From assembly GCA_007125415.1 (NCBI GenBank), contig SLDH01000259.1, positions 1 through 6,488 of the forward strand: DNA of 6,488 nucleotides, given 5' to 3'. Shown piece after piece: positions 1 through 6,488 of this stretch. The translations under genes and the position numbers were made by a program. The DNA is from Roseovarius sp. GTDB taxonomy: Bacteria > Pseudomonadota > Alphaproteobacteria > Rhodobacterales > Rhodobacteraceae. How positions within the stretch are numbered: the first letter of the stretch is position 1; each line of letters begins with the position of its first letter. The notes beneath the pieces were generated by a model that worked only from the letters and a program-made list of their open reading frames with translations, did not search any database and was not told the origin of the DNA.

Positions 1-112
1 CGTCGACGATGCCGGCGACGTTGGCTTGGCGCGTGGCGCTGTGGCCGGCCCCTCCCACCGTCGTCGCCGTCTTGCGGACCAGGATCGTCTCGCCGGCCGC
101 ATTCAGCGCCAC
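1..112 (-). CDS. Unidentified partial reading frame leaving the left edge; possible gene remnant
   Basis: A minus-strand frame is open from a GTG at 112-110 to the left edge, giving 37 codons (starting VALNAAGETILVRK). Codon-position GC is about 70%, 57% and 92% for positions 1, 2 and 3, the pattern of a real gene in a high-GC genome. This points to coding on this strand, now or recently. A TAG stop (113-115) lies directly before the GTG, and I see no Shine-Dalgarno sequence and no in-frame ATG after it. The same frame is also open upstream of the TAG, from an ATG at 220-218, so this may be a gene broken by a nonsense codon. I recognise no family or motif. The plus-strand frame over the same bases (26-238, arginine-rich) looks like its shadow. 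Confidence 0.38.
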   Translation of the reverse strand, partial: MALNAAGETILVRKTATTVGGAGHSATRQANVAGIVD

Positions 113-281
113 CTACAGGTGGGCAGCGTGACAAAGGGCGCACGCGCGCTCGAGGGAAAGCGTTGGTTCTGCTTCCGGCCGGCAAAAACGTACCGGAAAT
201 ATACCAATTTTTGCGACCATGCCGATTGCCGACAATGAGTCGCAGAAAGTTTAGGCGGTTTGGAGGTGTCGATAAACGAAT

Positions 282-365
282 TTCAGGCATTCGATTAAAT
301 TAAATCCGAGAAACAGCCGGATTTCAGAAGAAAAATGAACCAAAGATATTCCAATTTTGCCTGAA
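282..365. repeat. Nested inverted repeats in AT-rich block
   Basis: An outer perfect 8-base inverted repeat (TTCAGGCA at 282-289, TGCCTGAA at 358-365) encloses an inner perfect 7-base inverted repeat (AAATCCG at 302-308, CGGATTT at 318-324) with a 9-base loop. The block also contains the tandem TTAAATTAA at 295-303. The inner stem could fold in DNA or RNA. No run of T follows either arm on the plus strand, so it is not a standard intrinsic terminator. Its function is unknown; it could be a regulatory leader, a protein-binding region or a small RNA. Confidence 0.4.
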
Positions 366-569
366 TCGTGTCGGATTCTGTCTTCCATCATGCGGCCCCG
401 GGCGACCGCACGCCCTGTCCCTGGAAACGAGCTGAACCCATCAGATGCGACCTGCGCCAAATCCGGACGAATGCCCGGCCCCTCACCGCACCTCGCGCCG
501 CACTCCGGCACCCTGATTCGCCGCGCCTCTCCAGTCAAGATTGGCCTTTCACCTGCAGCCGATCCGTGA

Positions 570-2060
<1,491 letters not shown>

Positions 2061-2099
2061 CATTATCAATATGTTGCATCGCGCTCCTGAAGTTGCGCC

Positions 2100-3260
2100 A
2101 TGACACCGGCTGCGCGGGTGCAGGCCGCAATTGAGCTGCTCGATGCGATCCTGTCGGGCATTCCCGCCGAGAAGGCGCTGACCGGCTGGGCCAGAAAGTC
2201 ACGCTTTGCCGGCTCGAAAGACCGGGTGGCGATCCGCGATCATGTCTTTCATGCCCTGCGCTGCAGGCGGTCCTTCGCGGTGCGGGGCGGCGGGCTGACC
2301 GGGCGCGGGCTGATGATCGGCGCGCAGCGCGCCGCCGGTGACGACCCCGACGCGATGTTCACCGGAGCGCGCTACGCGCCGGCACCGCTTTCGGAGGACG
2401 AGCGCGAACCGGGTGAGCCCGATGCCCGCGACCGGATGGACCTGCCCGACTGGCTGATTGACCGTTTCGAGGTCTCGCTCGGTGACAAGGCGCTGCCCAC
2501 GGCCCTTGCCCTGCGGGATCGTGCGCCGGTGATGGTCCGCGTGCATCTGGGCAAGACAACGCGGGATGGCGCGATTGCGGCGCTGGCCGGGGAAGGGATC
2601 GTCGCGCACCCCGATCCGGCGGCGGCCAGCGCGCTTCGCATCGCGGAGGGCGCGCGCCGCCTTGCTTCCTCAAGCGTGTATCGCAGCGGGCTTGTGGAGT
2701 TGCAGGACGGCTCCAGCCAGGCCGCGATGGAGCGGCTTGCCCTCGCGTCCGGCGCAAAGGTGCTCGACTATTGCGCGGGTGGCGGTGGCAAGCTGCTGGC
2801 GCTGGCCGCGCGGGCGCAGGGCCGATGGTTTGCGCATGATGCCGATGCGCAGCGCATGGCCGATCTGCCCGTGCGCGCCGCCCGCGCCGGTGTTGCGGTC
2901 CGCATTCTCGATGGCCGGAAACTGGGCGGTGCCGGGCCGTTCGATCTGGTCCTTTGCGATGCGCCCTGCTCGGGCAGCGGCACCTGGCGGCGCGCCCCGG
3001 ACATGAAATGGCGGCTCACGCCTGCGCGCCTTGCCGAGTTGATCGAGGTTCAGGCCATGGTGCTCGATGAAGGGGCGCGGCTTGTCGCGGAAGCGGGCAG
3101 GCTCGCCTATGCGACCTGTTCGGTGCTGCACGAGGAAAACGAGGCGCAGGTCGCGGCCTTTCTCGCGCGCCATCCGGCGTGGCACTGCGAAGGCCGCCAT
3201 GTCTGGCCGGTCTCGGCGCATGGAGATGGCTTCCATCTTTCCATCCTGACGCGAAAATAG
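2100..3260 (+). CDS. RsmB/NOP-family rRNA cytosine-C5 methyltransferase
   Basis: A SAM-dependent RNA m5C methyltransferase of 386 residues, most likely acting on 16S rRNA like RsmB, though the target cannot be read from sequence. The N-terminal 60 residues resemble the helical NusB-like/RsmB N-terminal region (AAIELLDAI, then DRVAIRDHVFHALRCRRSF). The methyltransferase domain has motif I VLDYCAGGGGKLLALAA (221-237), which binds SAM. Motif IV is DAPCSGSGTWRR (287-298) with Cys290, and motif VI is ATCSVLHEENE (338-348) with Cys340. Two cysteines, one the nucleophile and one for product release, are the family hallmark. It is slightly shorter than E. coli RsmB (about 429 residues). The start MTPAARVQAAIELLDA is typical of rhodobacterial homologues, although no strong Shine-Dalgarno precedes it. 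That weakness and the 39-base gap suggest expression depends partly on guaB transcription. Confidence 0.92.
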   Translation: MTPAARVQAAIELLDAILSGIPAEKALTGWARKSRFAGSKDRVAIRDHVFHALRCRRSFAVRGGGLTGRGLMIGAQRAAGDDPDAMFTGARYAPAPLSEDEREPGEPDARDRMDLPDWLIDRFEVSLGDKALPTALALRDRAPVMVRVHLGKTTRDGAIAALAGEGIVAHPDPAAASALRIAEGARRLASSSVYRSGLVELQDGSSQAAMERLALASGAKVLDYCAGGGGKLLALAARAQGRWFAHDADAQRMADLPVRAARAGVAVRILDGRKLGGAGPFDLVLCDAPCSGSGTWRRAPDMKWRLTPARLAELIEVQAMVLDEGARLVAEAGRLAYATCSVLHEENEAQVAAFLARHPAWHCEGRHVWPVSAHGDGFHLSILTRK

Positions 3261-3298
3261 GGGTGACCTGCGCACGTTCAGCGGGTAACTTTGCCGGA

Positions 3299-3313
3299 TT
3301 AAGGGCCGATTAA
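3299..3313. promoter_or_regulatory. Predicted CtrA binding site upstream of cckA
   Basis: The bases are TTAA (3299-3302), a seven-base spacer, and TTAA (3310-3313), an exact match to the alphaproteobacterial CtrA consensus TTAA-N7-TTAA. The following C found in the extended Caulobacter consensus is absent on both strands. The site ends 53 bases before the cckA start codon, in the short rsmB-cckA spacer, the right place to control cckA. Both TTAA halves would be rare by chance in DNA of this GC content. CtrA binding and the sign of regulation are inferred. Confidence 0.6.
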
Positions 3314-3320
3314 GGCCTTT
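3301..3320 (+). terminator. Weak hairpin, possible terminator after the rsmB-like gene
   Basis: AAGGGCC (3301-3307) can pair with GGCCTTT (3314-3320) around a six-base loop, seven pairs including one G-U. Only the three Ts of the stem arm are present and no U-tract follows, so it is a poor intrinsic terminator. It overlaps the predicted CtrA site almost completely and may simply be a by-product of that motif. Confidence 0.25.
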
Positions 3321-3354
3321 GCTGCCAATCTGAGGGCTGACGAATCGACTGGCG

Positions 3355-3360
3355 AAGGGG
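3355..3360 (+). promoter_or_regulatory. Ribosome binding site deciding the TTG start of cckA
   Basis: AAGGGG ends six bases before TTG (3367-3369). There is no in-frame ATG or GTG between the upstream in-frame stop (TGA, 3331-3333) and this TTG. The next in-frame ATG (codon 25) falls at the start of the first membrane segment and would remove the basic N-terminal region. TTG is therefore the best start. Confidence 0.65.
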
Positions 3361-3366
3361 CGAAAC

Positions 3367-5667
3367 TTGGCATTCCTGACCGGCATTGCCGAGCCGATAG
3401 GAAAGGCGGCGCGTGCAAACCGCCGCAGATGCTGGGTCATGCTGGCAGCGTCGGCGGCCTTTTTTGCGTCGGCTTGGCTCCTGCCCGATGGGCCGGAGCA
3501 TCTAGCGCTCATGGCCGTGGGCATGACGTTTCTGATCGTGTTTGTCTGGACGCTCCTGACCGTATCCGCCGTGCAGGGCAGGGCGGGCGGCGCGCAGATC
3601 GAGATCGCCGAGTTGATCGGCAATGATCTCTCGCCCAGCTTTCTCACCGGCCCCCAGGGCCGTATCATCTTCCAGAACCAGGCGGCTCTTTCCCAGTTCG
3701 ACTCCGCGGGCGCGGCAACGCTTGCCGCCGCGTTGCAGACAACCCTTGTCAACCCCGGAGCGATTCTCTTTCGGCTCGAAACACGCGCGGCGGCGCGCGG
3801 CTCGGCCTTCGAGGATCTGGTGATCAAAAAGGGGCATCTGCGCCTTTCGGTCCATGGTGCCGGGCCGGAGCAGTTCCTCTGGCGGGTCGAACGCTCCGCG
3901 GAGCGCCCGGTGCGCGATGGCGGTGCGGTTCCGGTGCCGATGATCACACTTGGCCGTAACGACGCGATCCTCTTCATGAACCCTGCCGCCCGCGCCCTCA
4001 TCGGGGAGCGTGTGCGCAGCCTCGATCGCATCTTCCCGGATCTGCCGGTGCGCCCCGGGCAGGTGAACGAGGTCAGCACTGGCGAGGGGCCCGTGCCCTG
4101 TTTCATCTCCGAGATCGAAGGTATCGCGGGGCGCCGCGAGATGCTGCTTGTCCCCGGTGTGGACGTGGCCGAGCAGGAGCCGGATGGATGGGCGTTTTTC
4201 GACGAACTTCCGGTGCCGTTGCTCAAGCTCTCCCACAACGGTGCAATCGTGCTGTCGAACCGGCTCGCGCGCGATCTGCTGGGCATCAGTCAGGGCGACA
4301 CCCGAAAATTCGCGGAATTGACCGAGGGGCTGGGCCGGTCGATCAGTGACTGGATCGCCGATGCCGTGGCGGGGCGTGGCACGATCCAGCCCGAAACGCT
4401 GCAGGTGCGCCGCAAGGATCGGGATGTCTTTGTCCAGGTCACACTGAACCCGGCCATGCATGATGGCCGTGCGGTGCTGATTGCGGTCCTGACCGATGCG
4501 ACCAAGCTGAAATCGCTTGAAGAGCAGTTTGTCCAGAGCCAGAAGATGCAGGCGATCGGCCAGCTTGCGGGCGGCGTCGCGCATGATTTCAACAATCTTC
4601 TCACTGCAATATCAGGCCACTGCGATCTGCTCTTGCTGCGTCACGATCAGGGAGACCCGGATTTCGCGGATCTGATGCAGATCAATCAGAACGCGAACCG
4701 CGCCGCCGCGCTGGTAGGACAGCTTCTGGCCTATTCGCGCAAGCAGACCCTCCGCCCGGAGGTCATCGACCTGCGCGATACGCTCTCCGATCTTGGCCAT
4801 CTGCTCAACCGGCTGGTGGGCGAGAAGGTGATGCTCTCGCTCTCGCATGATCCGACCTTGTCCTGCATCAGGGCCGACAAGCGACAGTTGGAACAGGTGA
4901 TCATGAATCTCGTCGTCAATGCGCGCGACGCGATGCCGGCGGGCGGCACGATCCGTATCGAGACGCAGAAGCTCGTGATCGACACGCCGATGAAACGCGG
5001 ACGGGCCGAGGTTGCGCCGGGCAGATATGTGCAGGTCAGCGTCATCGATGAGGGCGAAGGCATTTCCGAGGACAAGCTGGAGAAGGTGTTCGAGCCGTTC
5101 TACACGACCAAACGTGTCGGGGAGGGGACCGGGCTGGGCCTCTCCACTGCCTACGGCATCATCAAGCAATCGGGCGGCTTCCTCTTTGTGGAGAGCACGC
5201 TTGGTGTAGGCACCTGTTTTCAGGTGCTCCTGCCGGCCCATGATCTGGTCAGGTCCCCCGTCGAATCAGCAAAACCCAGCCCGTCCTTGCCGCCCGTGCA
5301 GGCCGAGGGCGTTGTCCTTCTGGTCGAGGATGAGGCCCCCGTCCGTGCCTTCGCCAGCCGCGCCCTGCAGTTCCGGGGCTTCACTGTGCTGGAGGCCGGT
5401 TCCGCGGAAGATGCGCTCGATCTGCTGGCCGATCAGACGCTCGGCATCGATGTCTTCGTGACCGATGTGGTCATGCCCGGGCGCGACGGGCCCAGCTGGG
5501 TCCAGCAGGCCCTGGAGGATCGGCCGGATGTCAAGGTGGTTTTCATGTCGGGCTATGCCGAGGAAACATTCCGTGATGCGCAATCGAATATCCCGAACTC
5601 GGTTTTCCTGCCCAAACCCTTCTCGCTCACCGAGTTGACGGATACGGTCGTCCGGCAACTCGGCTGA
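3367..5667 (+). CDS. cckA: Cell-cycle hybrid histidine kinase CckA
   Basis: A membrane sensor kinase/phosphatase that feeds phosphate through ChpT to CtrA, and to CpdR in known systems. In Rhodobacterales this relay controls motility, gene transfer agents and related traits. The 766-residue product has a short basic N-terminus and two membrane helices (about 23-41 and 46-68). Two or three divergent PAS-like regions follow (about 86-170, 190-260 and 275-375). The DHp helix holds the H-box LAGGVAHDFNN with phospho-accepting His406. The ATPase domain has its N-box around Asn514/Asn518, a DEGEGI G1 box (561-566), FEPFYTTK, and a GEGTGLGLS G2 box (586-594). After a proline-rich linker (about 637-646) comes a receiver domain with Glu654/Asp655, phospho-acceptor Asp700, Ser728 and Lys750. 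All catalytic residues are present. The C-terminal receiver and HDFNN-type H-box identify CckA. A CtrA-type box in the upstream spacer suggests feedback control. Confidence 0.94.
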   Translation: MAFLTGIAEPIGKAARANRRRCWVMLAASAAFFASAWLLPDGPEHLALMAVGMTFLIVFVWTLLTVSAVQGRAGGAQIEIAELIGNDLSPSFLTGPQGRIIFQNQAALSQFDSAGAATLAAALQTTLVNPGAILFRLETRAAARGSAFEDLVIKKGHLRLSVHGAGPEQFLWRVERSAERPVRDGGAVPVPMITLGRNDAILFMNPAARALIGERVRSLDRIFPDLPVRPGQVNEVSTGEGPVPCFISEIEGIAGRREMLLVPGVDVAEQEPDGWAFFDELPVPLLKLSHNGAIVLSNRLARDLLGISQGDTRKFAELTEGLGRSISDWIADAVAGRGTIQPETLQVRRKDRDVFVQVTLNPAMHDGRAVLIAVLTDATKLKSLEEQFVQSQKMQAIGQLAGGVAHDFNNLLTAISGHCDLLLLRHDQGDPDFADLMQINQNANRAAALVGQLLAYSRKQTLRPEVIDLRDTLSDLGHLLNRLVGEKVMLSLSHDPTLSCIRADKRQLEQVIMNLVVNARDAMPAGGTIRIETQKLVIDTPMKRGRAEVAPGRYVQVSVIDEGEGISEDKLEKVFEPFYTTKRVGEGTGLGLSTAYGIIKQSGGFLFVESTLGVGTCFQVLLPAHDLVRSPVESAKPSPSLPPVQAEGVVLLVEDEAPVRAFASRALQFRGFTVLEAGSAEDALDLLADQTLGIDVFVTDVVMPGRDGPSWVQQALEDRPDVKVVFMSGYAEETFRDAQSNIPNSVFLPKPFSLTELTDTVVRQLG

Positions 5668-5673
5668 TGCACG

Positions 5674-6300
5674 TCACTCCCGGGGCAGGGCGGTGTAGGC
5701 CCCGCCCTCGCGGATCGAAGCGTACAGCTTGTATTCGTTCGCAAATTTCCGCTCGAAACGCTGGCGCGTCCTGTCGGAGAGCGCCAGTTCTTCAGCAGGC
5801 GAACAATTGATCCGGTCGGGCTGCACGGTCACATCGAGGCGGTTTCTCAGGAAGGCGCGCAACCCCTGCTGATCCTCATAGCGAAAAAGATGGGTCACAG
5901 CCGTGCCATTGTTCTGCGGTTCGAGAAACTTCGCCTGAGAACCGACATCGGCGAAAGGCGGCTTCTGGCCCTTCATGTAGGCGTCCACGAACTCATCGAA
6001 GGTGACATCGCCGGTAGAGTTACTCTGGTCACGCAGGGCCGGACGCTTGCGAAACCGGTACCAGCTGCCCAGCCAGTCCAGTGGCTCCCGCATCACGGCA
6101 AGGACTTCCAGATCGTGGCCGATGAACTTCTCCAGCGCCGGGCGAAAGAACCTGTTGTATCGAAAAACCGGCGCATGCTTGAGCTCCGGCGGTGCGCTGA
6201 CGACCATCGACGCGACGGGCGAAAGCGCCGCTTCATAGGCCGTGGAGCCGGTTTTGGGCACGGAGAGGAAAACCAGCCGCGCAGAAGAGAATACCAGCAA
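5674..6300 (-). CDS. Sulfotransferase family protein
   Basis: A predicted cytoplasmic PAPS-dependent sulfotransferase of 208 residues; the acceptor cannot be inferred. The N-terminal strand FLSVPKTGST (11-20) is the 5'-phosphosulfate-binding loop with Lys16. AVMREPLDWLGSWYRFR (68-84) is the 3'-phosphate motif, with Arg71 and Ser79 eight residues apart as in the superfamily. It is shorter than many sulfotransferases but has both nucleotide-binding motifs and a clear end, so it looks complete. The TTG start is supported by GGAGG eight bases upstream; no in-frame ATG, GTG or other TTG exists before the upstream stop at 6409-6411. The gene converges on cckA, with six bases between stop codons, and is divergent from the gene to the right. 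Stretches of it look somewhat less GC-rich than the neighbours. A role in modifying a surface or secreted molecule is possible but speculative. Confidence 0.85.
   Translation of the reverse strand: MLVFSSARLVFLSVPKTGSTAYEAALSPVASMVVSAPPELKHAPVFRYNRFFRPALEKFIGHDLEVLAVMREPLDWLGSWYRFRKRPALRDQSNSTGDVTFDEFVDAYMKGQKPPFADVGSQAKFLEPQNNGTAVTHLFRYEDQQGLRAFLRNRLDVTVQPDRINCSPAEELALSDRTRQRFERKFANEYKLYASIREGGAYTALPRE
5687..5708. repeat. GC-rich inverted repeat between convergent genes
   Basis: AGGGCGG (5687-5693) and CCGCCCT (5702-5708) form a perfect seven-pair stem with an eight-base loop, starting 20 bases past the cckA stop and lying inside the last codons of the sulfotransferase gene. It could slow transcription of cckA reading into the convergent gene. 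No T-run follows in the plus direction, so it is not a canonical terminator, and it may only reflect codon composition. Confidence 0.3.
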
Positions 6301-6308
6301 GCTGCCTG

Positions 6309-6313
6309 CCTCC
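6309..6313 (-). promoter_or_regulatory. Ribosome binding site deciding the TTG start of the sulfotransferase
   Basis: On the minus strand GGAGG lies eight bases before TTG (6300-6298). This optimal spacing, with no competing in-frame ATG or GTG upstream, supports TTG as the start. Confidence 0.75.
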
Positions 6314-6348
6314 GTGTCTGTCGGGAAACCCCCGAAAACCCTGCGCCG

Positions 6349-6367
6349 TAAACTACTCCTTAACCAT
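6349..6367 (+). promoter_or_regulatory. CtrA-like site in the divergent spacer
   Basis: TAAA (6349-6352), seven bases, then TTAACCAT (6360-6367). This matches the extended consensus TTAA-N7-TTAAC with one mismatch in the first half. The second half is exactly the TTAACCAT octamer that I recall as a CtrA half-site motif in Caulobacter. It lies 49 to 67 bases before the sulfotransferase start and about 65 bases before the LexA box, so it could act on either divergent gene. Confidence 0.42.
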
Positions 6368-6398
6368 CCGCAGCAGAAGGTGGAAAAGGAAATATTTC

Positions 6399-6427
6399 TT
6401 GAAATGTTCTACTTTTGTATTCATAAG
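6399..6427 (+). promoter_or_regulatory. Sigma70-like promoter of the rightward gene (probably recA)
   Basis: TTGAAA (6399-6404, five of six to TTGACA) is separated by 17 bases from CATAAG (6422-6427, four of six to TATAAT). Transcription would begin near 6433-6436, inside the LexA box, the usual geometry for LexA repression. Confidence 0.5.
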
Positions 6428-6431
6428 GTGA

Positions 6432-6446
6432 GAACAAGAGGCGAAC
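6432..6446. promoter_or_regulatory. LexA (SOS) box
   Basis: GAAC (6432-6435), seven bases, GAAC (6443-6446). This is an exact match to the alphaproteobacterial SOS box GAAC-N7-GAAC (GTTC-N7-GTTC on the other strand), the direct-repeat form described for Rhodobacter and Rhizobium recA. It sits immediately downstream of a sigma70-like -10 element and about 42 bases before the right edge. The gene it controls is not in the window. recA is the best inference because it lies close to cckA in Rhodobacterales, from memory. Confidence 0.85.
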
Positions 6447-6468
6447 AAAGCAATCATTGCCGCCCGTT

Positions 6469-6488
6469 GGAGGGTGTGGAATAAGAAG
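6469..6488 (+). promoter_or_regulatory. Leader end with Shine-Dalgarno-like GGAGGG of the gene beyond the edge
   Basis: GGAGGG (6469-6474) is followed by an A/G-rich stretch to the end of the window (6488) containing no ATG. The start codon of the SOS-controlled gene must lie to the right. At least 14 bases separate GGAGGG from it, which is long, so the AAGAAG at the very edge may contribute to the true ribosome binding site. Confidence 0.4.

Noticed and set aside
173..198. Inverted repeat TTCCGG/CCGGAA as a terminator
   Set aside because: The stem is only six pairs with a 14-base loop, and the T-run (208-212) is ten bases away from the stem. It is not a convincing intrinsic terminator.
295..303. 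CtrA site in TTAAATTAA upstream of guaB
   Set aside because: The two TTAA elements are one base apart rather than seven and neither has a partner at the right distance, so it does not fit the CtrA consensus.
335..364. Nine-codon leader peptide (MNQRYSNFA) upstream of guaB
   Set aside because: The AGAAG upstream is weak and too close (four bases) and the codons suggest no regulatory amino acid run. Such short frames are common by chance in AT-rich DNA.
237..519. Cluster of GANTC sites (237, 363, 374, 515) upstream of guaB
   Set aside because: Four sites in about 280 bases is only a modest excess over chance and there is no promoter to relate them to.
3276..3290. Possible LexA box upstream of cckA
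   Set aside because: GTTC occurs at 3276-3279 but the base group after seven bases is AACT, not GTTC. Only a half-site is present, so no LexA site is called for cckA here despite reports of LexA acting on cckA in Rhodobacter.
2670..4286. 538-codon minus-strand open frame across the methyltransferase and cckA
   Set aside because: It runs antisense through two clearly identified genes and the spacer between them. The translation has shadow composition rich in R, S and P and no domain.
6406..6420. Second LexA box upstream of the SOS promoter
   Set aside because: GTTC-N7-GTAT has only half of the second element, so it is not counted as a site.
6242..6484. 80-codon plus-strand open frame ending near the right edge
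   Set aside because: Its first part is antisense to the sulfotransferase N-terminus and the rest crosses the promoter and LexA box. It is not a plausible gene.

Overview
The window looks like chromosomal DNA from an alphaproteobacterium of the Rhodobacterales (Paracoccaceae/Roseobacter type). The reasons are the high GC content with strong GC bias at third codon positions, the sequence character of the GuaB, RsmB-type and CckA proteins, CtrA-type (TTAA-N7-TTAA) and alphaproteobacterial LexA-type (GAAC-N7-GAAC) motifs, and a gene order guaB - rsmB-like - cckA that I recall from that order, with recA expected just beyond the right edge. No genus can be named from this sequence alone.

Layout. 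Positions 1-112 hold the edge of an unidentified minus-strand reading frame that runs off the left end and may be degraded. Positions 113-611 hold no convincing gene. This stretch has an AT-rich block (181-360, about 41% GC) with nested inverted repeats, followed by a C-rich leader before guaB. Three plus-strand genes follow: guaB (IMP dehydrogenase, 612-2060), an RsmB/NOP-family rRNA cytosine-C5 methyltransferase (2100-3260) and cckA (hybrid histidine kinase, TTG start, 3367-5667). A convergent minus-strand sulfotransferase gene (TTG start, 5674-6300) ends six bases from the cckA stop. The last 188 bases are a divergent regulatory region facing right. It contains a sigma70-like promoter, a perfect LexA box and a Shine-Dalgarno-like sequence, almost certainly the control region of an SOS gene. 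That gene is most likely recA, starting just outside the window.

How the parts fit. guaB and the rRNA methyltransferase are housekeeping genes for GTP supply and ribosome maturation, spaced closely enough to share a transcript. CckA is the top kinase of the CckA-ChpT-CtrA phosphorelay. The short spacer before cckA contains an exact TTAA-N7-TTAA match to the CtrA binding consensus, suggesting that CtrA feeds back on its own kinase gene. A second, near-complete CtrA-type site with a perfect TTAACCAT octamer lies in the sulfotransferase/recA spacer, about 70 bases from the LexA box. The most interesting reading is therefore a compact locus where the CtrA cell-cycle/motility/gene-transfer circuit and the SOS circuit could meet at DNA level. 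The proteins belong to known families. The possibly undescribed part is this regulatory wiring and the role of the sulfotransferase placed between cckA and the SOS gene.
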